A stretch of 64,000 bases of DNA from Micropterus salmoides (lineage: Eukaryota; Chordata; Actinopteri; Centrarchiformes; Centrarchidae), in NCBI RefSeq assembly GCF_014851395.1, contig NW_024041150.1:47248416-47312415 (forward strand). Direction: 5' to 3'. The translations under genes were made by a program, and so were the position numbers. The notes under the pieces are model-generated. The model saw nothing but the letters and a program-made list of their open reading frames with translations, was not told the origin of the DNA and did no database searches. The number at the start of each line of letters is the position of its first letter. The stretch's first letter is position 1. Shown here in pieces: positions 34,344 to 47,000 of this stretch.

Positions 34344-37300
34344 GTTTGTATACAGGCATGAGATAGACACTGCTGAGGTAAGAAGCAGGCATGAGATAGA
34401 CACTGCTGAGGTAAGAAGCAGACATGAGATAGACACTGCTGAGGTAAGAAGCAGGCATGAGATAGACACTGCTGAGGTAAGAAGCAGGCATGAGATAGAC
34501 ACTGCTGAGGTAAGAAGCAGGCATGAGATAGACACAGGCATGAGATAGACACTGCTGAGGTAAGAAGCAGGCATGAGATAGACACTGCTGAGGTAAGAAG
34601 CAGGCATGAGATAGACACTGCTGAGGTAAGAAGCAGGCATGAGATAGACACTGCTGAGGTAAGAAGCAGGCATGAGATAGACACAGGCATGAGATAGACA
34701 CTGCTGAGGTAAGAAGCAGGCATGAGATAGACACTGCTGAGGTAAGAAGCAGACATGAGATAGACACTGCTGAGGTAAGAAGCAGACATGAGATAGACAC
34801 TGCTGAGGTAAGAAGCAGGCATGAGATAGACACTGCTGAGGTAAGAAGCAGACATGAGATAGACACAGGCATGAGATAGACACTGCTGAGGTAAGAAGCA
34901 GGCATGAGATAGACACTGCTGAGGTAAGAAGCAGACATGAGATAGACACAGGCATGAGATAGACACTGCTGAGGTAAGAAGCAGGCATGAGATAGACACT
35001 GCTGAGGTAAGAAGCAGGCATGAGATAGACACTGCTGAGGTAAGAAGCAGGCATGAGATAGACACTGCTGAGGTAAGAAGCAGGCATGAGATAGACACTG
35101 CTGAGGTAAGAAGCAGGCATGAGATAGACACTGCTGTGGAAAGAAGCAGGCATGAGATAGACACTGCTGAGGTAAGAAGCAGACATGAGATAGACACTGC
35201 TGAGGTAAGAAGCAGATATTAGATAGACACTGCTGAGGTAAGAAGCAGGCATGAGATAGACACTGCTGTGGTAAGAAGCAGGCATGAGATAGACACTGCT
35301 GAGGTAAGAAGCAGGCATGAGATAGACACTGCTGAGGTAAGAAGCAGGCATGAGATAGACACTGCTGAGGTAAGAAGCAGGCATGAGATAGACACTGCTG
35401 AGGTAAGAAGCAGGCATGAGATAGACACTGCTGAGGTAAGAAGCAGACATGAGATAGACACTGCTGAGGTAAGAAGCAGGCATGAGATAGACACTGCTGA
35501 GGTAAGAAGCAGGTATGAGATAGACACTGCTGAGGTAAGAAGCAGACATGAGATAGACACAGGCATGAGATAGACACTGCTGAGGTAAGAAGCAGGCATG
35601 AGATAGACACTGCTGAGGTAAGAAGCAGACATGAGATAGACACTGCTGAGGTAAGAAGCAGGCATGAGATAGACACTGCTGAGGTAAGAAGCAGACATGA
35701 GATAGACACTGCTGAGGTAAGAAGCAGACATGAGATAGACACTGCTGAGGTAAGAAGCAGGCATGAGATAGACACTGCTGAGGTAAGAAGCAGGCATGAG
35801 ATAGACACAGGCATGAGATAGACACTGCTGAGGTAAGAAGCAGGCATGAGATAGACACTGCTGAGGTAAGAAGCAGGCATGAGATAGACACTGCTGAGGT
35901 AAGAAGCAGACATGAGATAGACACTGCTGAGGTAAGAAGCAGATATTAGATAGACACTGCTGAGGTAAGAAGCAGGCATGAGATAGACACTGCTGTGGTA
36001 AGAAGCAGGCATGAGATAGACACTGCTGAGGTAAGAAGCAGGCATGAGATAGACACTGCTGAGGTAAGAAGCGGGCATGAGATAGACACTGCTGTGGTAA
36101 GAAGCAGGCATGAGATAGACACTGCTGAGGTAAGAAGCAGGCATGAGATAGACACTGCTGAGGTAAGAAGCAGGCATGAGATAGACACTGCTGAGGTAAG
36201 AAGCAGGCATGAGATAGACACTGCTGAGGTAAGAAGCAGACATGAGATAGACACTGCTGAGGTAAGAAGCAGGCATGAGATAGACACTGCTGAGGTAAGA
36301 AGCAGGCATGAGATAGACACTGCTGAGGTAAGAAGCAGGCATGAGATAGACACTGCTGAGGTAAGAAGCAGGTATGAGATAGACACTGCTGAGGTAAGAA
36401 GCAGACATGAGATAGACACTGCTGAGGTAAGAAGCAGGTATGAGATAGACACTGCTGAGGTAAGAAGCAGGCATGAGATAGACACTGCTGAGGTAAGAAG
36501 CAGGCATGAGATAGACACTGCTGAGGTAAGAAGCAGGCATGAGATAGACACTGCTGAGGTAAGAAGCAGACATGAGATAGACACTGCTGAGGTAAGAAGC
36601 AGGTATGAGATAGACACTGCTGAGGTAAGAAGCAGGTATGAGATAGACACTGCTGAGGTAAGAAGCAGGTATGAGATAGACACTGCTGAGGTAAGAAGCA
36701 GGCATGAGATAGACACTGCTGAGGTAAGAAGCAGGCATGAGATAGACACTGCTGAGGTAAGAAGCAGACATGAGATAGACACTGCTGAGGTAAGAAGCAG
36801 GCATGAGATAGACACTGCTGAGGTAAGAAGCAGACATGAGATAGACACTGCTGAGGTAAGAAGCAGACATGAGATAGACACTGCTGAGGTAAGAAGTAGG
36901 CATGAGATAGACACTGCTGAGGTAAGAAGCAGACATGAGATAGACACTGCTGAGGTAAGAAGCAGGCATGAGATAGACACTGCTGAGGTAAGAAGCAGGC
37001 ATGAGATAGACACTGCTGTGGTAAGAAGCAGGCATGAGATAGACACTGCTGAGGTAAGAAGCAGACATGAGATAGACACTGCTGAGGTAAGAAGCAGACA
37101 TGAGATAGACACTGCTGAGGTAAGAAGTAGGCATGAGATAGACACTGCTGAGGTAAGAAGCAGACATGAGATAGACACTGCTGAGGTAAGAAGCGGGCAT
37201 GAGATAGACACTGCTGAGGTAAGAAGCAGGCATGAGATAGACACAGGCATGAGATAGACACTGCTGAGGTAAGAAGCAGGCATGAGATAGACACTGCTGA

Positions 37301-38925
37301 GGTAAGAATCAGGCATGAGATAGACACTGCTGTGGTAAGAATCTGGCATGAGATAGACACTGCTGAGGTAAGAAGCAGGCATGAGATAGACACTGCTGTG
37401 GTAAGAAGCAGGCATGAGATAGACACTGCTGAGGTAAGAAGCAGACATGAGATAGACACTGCTGAGGTAAGAAGCAGACATGAGATAGACACTGCTGAGG
37501 TAAGAAGTAGGCATGAGATAGACACTGCTGAGGTAAGAAGCAGACATGAGATAGACACTGCTGAGGTAAGAAGCGGGCATGAGATAGACACTGCTGAGGT
37601 AAGAAGCAGGCATGAGATAGACACAGGCATGAGATAGACACTGCTGAGGTAAGAAGCAGGCATGAGATAGACACTGCTGAGGTAAGAATCAGGCATGAGA
37701 TAGACACTGCTGTGGTAAGAATCTGGCATGAGATAGACACTGCTGAGGTAAGAAGCAGGCATGAGATAGACACTGCTGAGGTAAGAAGCAGGCATGAGAT
37801 AGACACTGCTGAGGTAAGAAGCAGACATGAGATAGACACTGCTGAGGTAAGAAGCAGGCATGAGATAGACACTGCTGAGGTAAGAAGCAGGCATGAGATA
37901 GACACTGCTGAGGTAAGAAGCAGGCATGAGATAGACACAGGCATGAGATAGACACTGCTGAGGTAAGAAGCAGGCATGAGATAGACACAGGCATGAGATA
38001 GACACTGCTGAGGTAAGAAGCAGGCATGAGATAGACAAGGCATGAGATAGACACAGGCATGAGATAGACACTGCTGAGGTAAGAAGCAGGCATGAGATAG
38101 ACACAGGCATGAGATAGACACTGCTGTGGTAAGAAGCAGGTATGAGATAGACACTCCTGTGGTAAGAAGCGGGCATGAGATAGACACTGCTGAGGTAAGA
38201 AGCAGACATGAGATAGACACTGCTGAGGTAAGAAGCAGACATGAGATAGACATTGCTGAGGTAAGAAGCAGGTATGAGATTGACACTGCTGTGGTAAGAA
38301 GTAGGCATGAGATAGACACTGCTGAGGTAAGAAGCAGACATGAGATAGACACTGCTGAGGTAAGAAGCAGACATGAGATAGACATTGCTGAGGTAAGAAG
38401 CAGGTATGAGATAGACACTGCTGAGGTAAGAAGCAGACATGAGATAGACACTGCTGAGGTAAGAAGCAGGCATGAGATAGACACTGCTGAGGTAAGAAGC
38501 AGACATGAGATAGACACTGCTGTGGTAAGAAGCAGGCATGAGATAGACACTGCTGAGGTAAGAAGCAGACATGAGATAGACACTGCTGTGGTAAGAAGCA
38601 GACATGAGATAGACACTGCTGAGGTAAGAAGCAGACATGAGATAGACACTGCTGAGGTAAGAAGCAGACATGAGATAGACACTGCTGTGGTAAGAAGCAG
38701 ACATGAGATAGACACTGCTGAGGTAAGAAGCAGATATGAGATAGACACTGCTGAGGTAAGAAGCGGGCATGAGATAGACACTGCTGAGGTAAGAAGCGGG
38801 CATGAGATAGACACTGCTGTGGTAAGAAGCGGGCATGAGATAGACACTGCTGAGGTAAGAAGCGGGCATGAGATAGACACTGCTGAGGTAAGAAGCGGGC
38901 ATGAGATAGACACTGCTGGTGTAAG
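34344..38925. repeat. 33-bp satellite, about 138 copies, inside a LINE
   Basis: The unit is GAGGTAAGAAGCAGGCATGA plus GATAGACACTGCT. Shortened units (…ATAGACACAGGCATGAG…) recur. Because 33 is 11 codons without stops in several frames, the array creates open frames of up to about 1,200 codons on the minus strand and 420 on the plus strand (for example an 11-residue SVYLMPASYLS repeat); none is a gene. Larger blocks recur at about 727 bp (the GCAGATATTAG variant near 35212 and 35939) and 380 bp (the GTAAGAATCAGG variant near 37304 and 37684), so expansion involved multi-unit duplication. Confidence 0.97.
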
Positions 38926-38929
38926 AAGC

Positions 38930-39665
38930 ACTAAAAGGTGCATAGGCAGGGATTTATAAGCCCCGCTTACTGAGCCATAGCATAAATCTAGCATGGTGTT
39001 CTTCTGTGTGGTAGAACAAGTCACATACTGTTCACACATCCTCAAAGTCTTTTTTAGATGTCAATGATTATAATCTCCAAGGATAAACTTGGGTGCTTCT
39101 GGGCAGTTTATGCGTGATGTCAGCGATCAGCTGGGCAGCAGCTGTGGCGTTGGATCATGGGTGAATGTACACTAATGTGAAAAAGAGCTGTTGAAATTCA
39201 CGAGGGGCTGAGAGAATTAGACAATAATTCCACATCTGTGGTACATATCTTCTCTCTGATCACAACAGTGTTGCAGTACCTTTCGTTCACGTAGAAGCAC
39301 ACGCCTCCTCCTCGGTTTTTGCCGGTGATGTCCGGTGACCGGTCCATTCGCATTGGGCTTCCAAACCCAGTTAAGTTCAGGTCCGAGTCTGCATCACCGA
39401 GCCATGTTTCGGTGAAGGTAAGGAGACAAGTGTCTTTTACTTCCCGTTTAAACTTGGTTTAATGTTTCCAGCTCATCTATTTGTGTCTGAAAGACTGTAC
39501 GTTTGACAGGAGGACCGAAGGAAGTGGCGGTAGTTTGCAGCGATTGTCAAGCCGAAGAGCCTTCAGTCTCCGACGTAGACCACCTCTTCTTCCTCGTTTC
39601 CGAGGACCTTACGTCTTAGTCGGCCTGCAAAGCTCCATTGGTATGCCCGTTCGCACACTGTGAAG
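38930..39665 (-). mobile_element. LINE ORF2, endonuclease half
   Basis: Minus-strand reading gives DELETLNQV, TETWLGDADSDLNLTGFG, MDRSPDITGKNRGGGVCFYV, NERYCNTVVIREK, then TLRMCEQYVTCSTTQKNTML and DLCYGSVSGAYKSLPM, the AP-endonuclease of a fish LINE. Stops and shifts are present. The frame runs straight into the 33-bp satellite just after the YKSLP motif. Confidence 0.8.
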
Positions 39666-40079
39666 CGCCCCATTCAAGCTCTCAATCCTGGATGGCACTT
39701 GATTTTTCTATTTATTTGCCCTATTGGAAAATGTAACGTTAGACTCGCGCTGCTGAAGCCAGTCGGGCAACGTTAATGTCTGTAATGAGACATGAGAGGA
39801 GTCCTCCTGAAGAATATATTTGTCATTAAATAGTGTGTAAGTGAAGCTCTTCAGCTTTTGGTGATAAAAATGGAACTTTAAGAAATCTGTGCATAGTTTC
39901 TCCAGAGAAGAATGAAGCAGCGTTTCCGCAGAACACTTTGTTTTACAAAGTCTTACTACAGAACTGGTGACCAGCAGTCATCACCAAAGGAAGAAGAGGA
40001 GGGTTGAACATATGAGGTAGTTCATTTTTTGCCATCAAAAGGAAGGCAGGTGGGACACTTTGGGTAACCATATCATACT

Positions 40080-41040
40080 GTTTACGATTGCACTGGAAAT
40101 TTTGTACCAAAATCTTCAATCTTCAATTCAATTCAATCTTCTATTTCTAAAGAGAATGAAATGGGAGTAAAACTGTGTTTGTACAGTAGTTTCCAATATA
40201 ACAGAACTTGTGAATGAAACGCAGACAGTTTCATAGAAAGTTTTGGAACATCAAAATCACAGCGTAAAAGTAAATAAATACCTGTAATTATTTCAAACAC
40301 TTCCCTGGAGACACAGTACCAGAAGCTTCCACTGTTTGCTAGAAAGCATCTGAACCATTTAGTCTTTAAGGTTCCATTTATACAATCAAAGTCTGTAGCT
40401 GGTAGCCCACCATCTTCATACTCTTCAGTCGCTATTTTCAGATATCAGGGTTTTCATTTCCAGATGTAAGCAAAGTTTAATGTATTGATGGTATTGGCAG
40501 CTTTGTTGGGGACAGACAGAGAGCAGGCTGGGTATTTTACATCTGGAAAGGCTTTCCATTTTGGTTTTATAGATGCGGCAGAGAAAGATCTCTATTATCC
40601 AAGTGTTTGGGTATACTGCTTAAAAATAAAGGGGTGTTCTGTCGTGTCAAACGCTTTCTAGAAATCCAAAAAGAGAATAAAGCCGTCGTCCTTTATATGC
40701 TCATTATATTAAAGTAAATCAAGGACAAGGCGAACATTATTGTGTACCGATCCACCTCTCATAAATCCTGATGGAGTGTCACTTATTATTTGAGGAAGAC
40801 CTTTTAGAAGACGATTTGAAAATATGTGTGTTAGCAAATTATAATCATTGTTTAATAGTGTTACTGTCTCCAGTTGTCCAAGATTTTGGGATCTTTGTTT
40901 GGTTTTGGAACAAGAATAATTACACCTTGCCTCAGCATCTGTGGAAGTGAGCGGTTGTTTAAAGCTTCTTTAAGTGATTCAAATAAAAGTGCTTTGATAT
41001 GCTCCCAGAAATGTTTATAAAGGTTGGCCTCAGCTCATGG
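40080..41040 (-). mobile_element. L1-clade LINE relic, RT and C-terminus
   Basis: Minus-strand reading gives KHFWEHIKALLFESLKEALN, NWRPVTLLNNDYKLL-like, DTPSGFMRGGSVHNNVRLVL, DDGFILFLDF then KAFDTTEHPF, and further down EEYEDGGLPATDFDCINGTL, LLRCDFDVPKLSMKLSAFHS and QVLLYWKLLYKHSFTP. These are conserved blocks of L1/Tx1-type ORF2, distinct from the L2-like LINEs elsewhere in the window. Several stops; no 5' half is present. Confidence 0.75.
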
Positions 41041-42213
41041 CTAGATTGGGAAACCCTGTGTTGACTTACCAAGTTGATAACCAGCGTCATGTGACCGCTG
41101 AGCATGATTGGCTGTTAGTGAAGCTGATAACAGACAGATACCCTGGGGATGGTGAACTGGCTTTGTAGCAGCCAGTGAGCAGCCATCTTTCTGTCTGATT
41201 AAGGTTCAGGTGAGACGATGTGATCATGAAGTCCGGCTGGAGGAACAGATTCATGATTTTATACAAGCAGAAATACAGCGTTCATGTTCTCCAGCAGGGA
41301 CGTGTGCTCGCTTGTACCTGATTGGTCAGTGCGTATGTGTGTGTGTGGGGGGGGCAGTTTGGACTCCAGAGTCGACACAGAACAAACTGACTAACAGAAA
41401 CAGACGGATGAACGAAGAGAGAGAAGACAAACAGGAGGAATAAACAAGGTCAGTGGATTGTTTTCGTTATTGATCAGCTGATTGATCCAGTCCAGCTTCC
41501 TGTGGTACTTCTTCATGAGTTCTGTTAACTCTTCAGCCTCTGAAAGACTTTTTGTCCGTCATGTTGACGTGTTGGAGACGTTCTTTAAGAGCAAACAGCT
41601 GTTACAAAACATGAGATTTAAGGTTGTAATCCTCAGAGACTGCTGCACCTGATAAATACCACCTTAAATCCAACACCTTAATCAGAATGAGGAGCTTCAG
41701 CTGACAGGTCAGACTCTGATGCAGGGGAAAGGTGGTTCCAGCAGGCAGCGTCAGTGTGTGTTTACTTACTGTTGATAAAGTTAACCACACAAACAGCACG
41801 CCGACCTCTGACCCCTCTGAGGAGCCAATCACAGCGAGCTGAATAAACTGAGGCCTCATCAGTCTCTGATGGAGTCTGACGCCTGCATGCTGCAGCTCTG
41901 TCATTTCCATCCAGCCTCATGTGTAGTTTGTTCACATCATTTACATTTTGTCTGAAACATCTGGGTTAATAAATCATTTCTACACAACGGCATGAATCAT
42001 AACTTACACTGTTAAATATTGAATTGACATCGTGAGATGTGAAATAAAAATGATACTGCCTGTAGAAACCGTTCATGTGTTTTCGGTATCTGAACAGTGA
42101 AGTACATTTACACAATGTGGTAAACTGATATGAGTTCAGTATGAATACAGAAGAATTTAGCTATTAAAGGAAAACACAGGCTGAAAATAGGAAAAATCAG
42201 TTTTGAAGAAAAG
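41041..42213. other. Intergenic stretch without a gene
   Basis: Only unsupported short frames and a G run at 41347 are visible. No exon with family similarity was found. Confidence 0.4.
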
Positions 42214-42815
42214 TTAAAGAGGTGGTATTCTGCTCATTTTCTGTTTCATAATCTTATTTAGAGGTTGTACCAGAAAAGGTTTACATGGTTATATTTTTTG
42301 TCATACTGCACATTGCTGCAGCTCCTCTTTTAACCGTGTGTTGAAGGCTTTGTTTTAGCTATGGAGTGATACATCTTGTCTCTAAATGATCTTTGTTGGG
42401 AGTTGCACATGCGCAGTTTCTAGTTAAGGACTACTAGCCAATCAGATGCAGAGAAGGGCGGGTCAGCGAGATGCTGGAGCGAGAGTTTCAGAGTGGTGAG
42501 TTATTAATCTGTATCCATAAAGTTTTAACTGAGCTCTGTCTCTACATCACAGGAACAACTTTATGTCCACTGACTGCCTGGAGGGTAGCTAGTGTTTGGA
42601 AGGGAGAGGAGAGCTGTGTGCTGCAGCTCACCGTTTTCCCACCTCTGTTTTTGAAGGTGTGTTGAAGTAGCCGGAGTTTTCTGTGGGAGATGGGAACTCC
42701 CTTTGGGCTGGACTTTTGGTTATTTTCACTTTGCAAACCTATTACATGCACAAAAAGGTATATAACTCAATAAAGGAGAGAGAAATGGCCAAAAAGCATA
42801 ATACCACCTCTTTAA
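42214..42815. mobile_element. TTAA-flanked MITE of about 600 bp
   Basis: Terminal inverted repeats TTAAAGAGGTGGTATTCTGC (left) and the complement of GCATAATACCACCTCTTTAA (right) match at 19 of 20 positions, and TTAA at each end is the target site used by piggyBac transposases. No transposase frame is inside. The internal sequence is a family seen widely in percomorph genomes. Confidence 0.75.
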
Positions 42816-43299
42816 TTAGTTTCTGTAAGTTTCATTTGACAAAAACAAACATTTTGTTATTACAGTCTCAGTTTTTATGTTGTTATTTTGAGGCTACAGC
42901 TGTGATATATACCGTTGCCATGGTTGCAGGTGACTGCTGTAATAAACAGTAAATCCAGTTCTCATTCTAAGCTCTACTCACCTAACATTAGCATTAGCAC
43001 AGCTAACTGTGCTGTGAAGAGAAGCTAAACGTGTTGATGTTTGAAAACATCTGGAGGATGATTCAGATGTTTGATTAATCAAAGTTAATTAATGAACTGA
43101 CTCATTCCTTCAGACAACAACTGGCTGACTGAAAGTAACATTAGCGTTACACCAACAGCACCTGATGAAGTTACGTTAGCTTAGCTTATTATATCTGTGA
43201 GTATACTGCATGTTCATCCTCCCAGCTTGTCACATATTGACACTTAGTCAAGGCCCTTTGGCGTCACCTTTAAACAACCTGGGTACCCCCTTTTGACCT

Positions 43300-43600
43300 T
43301 TTTGACATATTTACATTTAGGGCTCTGCGGTTAACAAATATACAACTTCTGGTAAAGTTAGCAACAATAAATATGCAACGTCCAGTTAGACTTTCAAAAA
43401 AAAACCTAGCATTTTGAAACATTGCCATTTTGAAACGTTATTAAAATGTTGCAGTTAGGCTAGTTAGGTTAGGTTTACACACAGAAAAAGTACTTGGTTG
43501 GGTTTAGGCAACAAAACTTCTTGGTTAAGGTTAGGAAAAGATCATGGTTTGGGTTAAAATAACTACATGTCACTTACGTCAATTTATGTAACTTGCCTAA
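43300..43600. repeat. Dispersed fish repeat with GTTAGG/GGTTTAGGCAAC words
   Basis: Contains TTGGGTTTAGGCAACAAAAC and GGTTAGGAAAAGATCATGGT, a repeat family common in percomorph genomes. No coding content. Confidence 0.5.
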
Positions 43601-43769
43601 ATTAAAATCCTTACTCAGTATTTTCTACAAATATCATATACCTACCTTTACCGCCAAAAACCTACACTACAGGGCTTCCCCCACTGTGTTGAACTATGAC
43701 GCTATAGGGATCCCCAGTGCGTCACAAACTGACGCCAATTATTCATGTCCATGTGACGACTTGAGAGTG

Positions 43770-43867
43770 AGAACGGGTTGGTTTTTAGTCTCTCAGCAGA
43801 CTCTCAGAGAACTTTACTGACAGACGACGTTACTGAATGTAAAAAGCTTCTTATTAACATCAGACAG
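43770..43867 (+). other. Possible 5' UTR exon of the transferrin receptor gene
   Basis: The first coding exon is preceded by a strong acceptor (CTGCCCTGCAG at 44010), which implies an upstream non-coding exon. ATCAGACAG followed by GTAAATAAG at 43868 is the best donor in range. The start of this exon is unknown. Confidence 0.35.
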
Positions 43868-44016
43868 GTAAATAAGAGAGATTATTGACTGCAGGAGCTG
43901 TAAAACTTTGCATTAATACAGTTATCAGTATTAATGCAAAGTTTTACACGTCTTTCACGTCATTATTTACTTTGTAAAATTAACTGTCTAACTGTCCGTC
44001 TGCCCTGCAGGTCGTC

Positions 44017-47000
44017 ATGGACGCCATCAGGACTCGTCTGACGCAGGTGAGACATCCAGGTATACAAGCTCCTCCCCTCTCTTACCTGTAACCATGGTGA
44101 CGCTTCTCTCTCTGTCTCCAGTCTTCCTCAGTAGGCGTGGCTGAAGATGAGGTGGGAGGAGCTCCGAGGGTGGAGATGAGGTTTGTGACGGAGGCTGAGG
44201 AGGAGGTGGAGGCGGGGCCTAGCAGTGACATCACAGCATTGGTGCTGCGCCATCGCCATGGTTACAGGAGAGCCGGCGTGTTCCTGGGTGTGTGTGGGGT
44301 CGTCATCTTCACCACAGGTACACACACACACACACACACCTTTCATTGGTCAGTTTGATCGTGTGATTAAAGTGGGTGTGGCCTGTCTCTCTTTCTTAGC
44401 GTTCCTATTGGCCTATGCAGTGTTTGGTGGGTGCTACCACTGCTCCCAGGTGGGGGGGCAGGAGGATGAGCAGCAAGGGGGCGGGGCTAAACCACCTGCT
44501 GAAGGAGGGGCGGGGCTTTACTTGGGAGAGCTGAGAGTGATGATGAGGAGGCTGCTGCAGGATGAAGATATCCACAACACAGTCAGGTGGTACACCGTTT
44601 ACATGATTCATGTTTCTATTGATCACTGAAGACCTCTGACTGGTTCGTCTTCTACACTTCCTGTCTCCTCTCTGAACCAGAAAACCCACCAGTGAGCCTT
44701 TCTGCTGCACTGGGTCATATGTTCCTTCCTCACCATCATTTCTATTCTGTACTAGATAGATTTTGGTACCATGGTCATGTGGGCCGAAGTCCAGAAATCA
44801 GAACAGGTTGTTGAGTGTTTCTGTTTCCATCAGTCGGGTCAGCAGAGCGAGTCACCCTCCAGGTTCCTCAGAGGGAACCTCTCTGGCCTCAGAGATCCTG
44901 CGTCGCCTCAGACAGCTGCAGATGGATCACACCTGGACCGAGTCGCTGTACGCCACGCTGCAGTTCCCCGAGAGGTAGGTGCAGCAAAGGTCACGTCAGA
45001 GGTCGGAGAGAACTGGTGGAGAAAACAGGTGTTTGTTTGGGTGCAGGTCTCAGAGGAGCTCTCTGTGGCTGCTGGACTCTGCAGGAATGGTCTCAGAACA
45101 GATTCCCCTGAACCCGTCTGACTACTGTCCATACAGCGCCACAGGAAGTACCACGGTGAGGCAGAGACAGGATGTGTTTGTCACCATGGTAACCACAACC
45201 CCTGTTATCTTTACCTGTCTCTCTTTCTCTCTGCAGGGGGGCGTGGTCTATGCCAACTATGGCCGTCCAGAGGATTTTAATTGGCTGAAGAGTGCGGGCG
45301 TGTCTGTGGTTGACTCCGTGGTGGTGATGCGTGTCGGGGGTGGGGTCAGTTTTGCAGAGAAGGTCAGGTTGGCTGAAAGGAATGGGGCGGGCGGGGCCTT
45401 GATCTACCCCGACCCCGCCGACCTGCCGCAGGACCCCCGACGCCTTGGACTGAACACACACACTGCCGTGTCTGAACATGTAACACACACACATACAAAC
45501 ACACACATGTTCCATGTCTCGCTGCTCCGGACCAATCAGAATCTCCCTCTGTGTCATCCAATCACAGGTCCACCTGGGGTCAGGTGACCCCTTCACCCCC
45601 GGCTTTCCCTCCTTCAATCACACTCAGTTCCCAGCCATCCAGTCCTCCGGCCTGCCACTCATCCCAGCCTTGCCAATCAGTGCCACTGTAGCCTCCAAGC
45701 TGCTCAGGTGAGTCCACACCGCCTCAGGTTACCTGCCCAGGTGTTCTTGTGACCTCACTCCGTTTCTGTGTTTCAGCCAGCTGTCAGGTCCATCCTGCCC
45801 TCCGTCATGGCGGGGTCGGCTGCCGTATGTGAGCTGCGTGGTTGGTCCAGAGTTCAGCTCTGGACGCAGAGTCAAGATGTCGGTGCACAACGCCATGACG
45901 CCTGTCCTGCTCAACAACATCTTCTCCTCTCTGGAGGGCCGCGTCGAGCCAGGTACCACCGGACTGACAGACAGGTTCACATTTTTCATGAAGGGATCTT
46001 AATAAACTTATCTCTCTGTCAGACCAGTACATCATCCTGGGAGCTCAGAGGGACTCGCTGGGTCCAGGAGCCGTGAAGTCTGGAGTTGGAACAGCGATCC
46101 TCCTGGAGCTAGCTCGAACGTTCTCTGCTATGGTGAAGAACGGTAAGACTCACCTGGAGACAGGTGCGCTTACTGTCTTTTGCTGTTGATAGGGTGTTGC
46201 TGGTTTGGAGGGCATTGCCAATGTGTTGCCAGGTGGTTACTATGTAGTTGGTAGGTTGATGTTGTCACAAAGGGTGGTTCATGACTGAAGGAACTAGATC
46301 ACTGGTACAAGCGGCAGAAATGGGTTTTCTCTCTTAGTGATAAGGTGAAAAGCTTAGGCAACTGTGAGGAACTCAATATAGTTGCTGCTCCTTTGCATTG
46401 GAAGGAGCCAATTCAGATGGTTTGTGCATCTCGTAAGGATGGACCCTAGGCGCCTCCAGGTAGGCGTTCCAGGCACGTCCAGCTGAAAGACCTAGGACTA
46501 AGTGGAGAGATTTTATCTTCATACTGGCCTGGGAACACCTAGGGATCCCCATTTCAAAGCTGGCTAATGTGGCTCGAAAGGGAGGTTTGGGATCTTTTGC
46601 TGGAGCTGCTACCCCCTCAACCTGACCTCGAATAAGCGGTTGAAGATGGATGGATAGATGCTATGGCACTGGGTGGATGGTGGGGTGTTCTGGCTGGATG
46701 GTAGGGTGTTCTGGGTGGATGATAGGGTGTTCTGGGTGGATGGTAGGGTGTTCTGGGTGGATGATAGGGTGTTCTGGGTGGATGATAGGGTGTTCTGGGT
46801 GGATGGGTGGATGGTGGGGTGTTCTGGCTGGATGGTAGGGTGTTCTGGGTGGATGATAGGGTGTTCTGGGTGGATGGTAGGGTGTTCTGGGTGGATGGGT
46901 GGATGGTAGGGTGTTCTGGGTAGTGGCTTGGATGTCACTAGGCTGTTGCTGTTGTCACCAACTAGTGAACTGGTTAGTGGAAGGCTGTGAGAGATTACAG

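Noticed and set aside
34309..38959. Very long open frames (up to about 1,227 codons minus, 420 plus)
   Set aside because: They follow from a 33-bp, stop-free repeat unit read as 11-residue repeats in several frames at once; no start context, domain or splice signal supports a protein.
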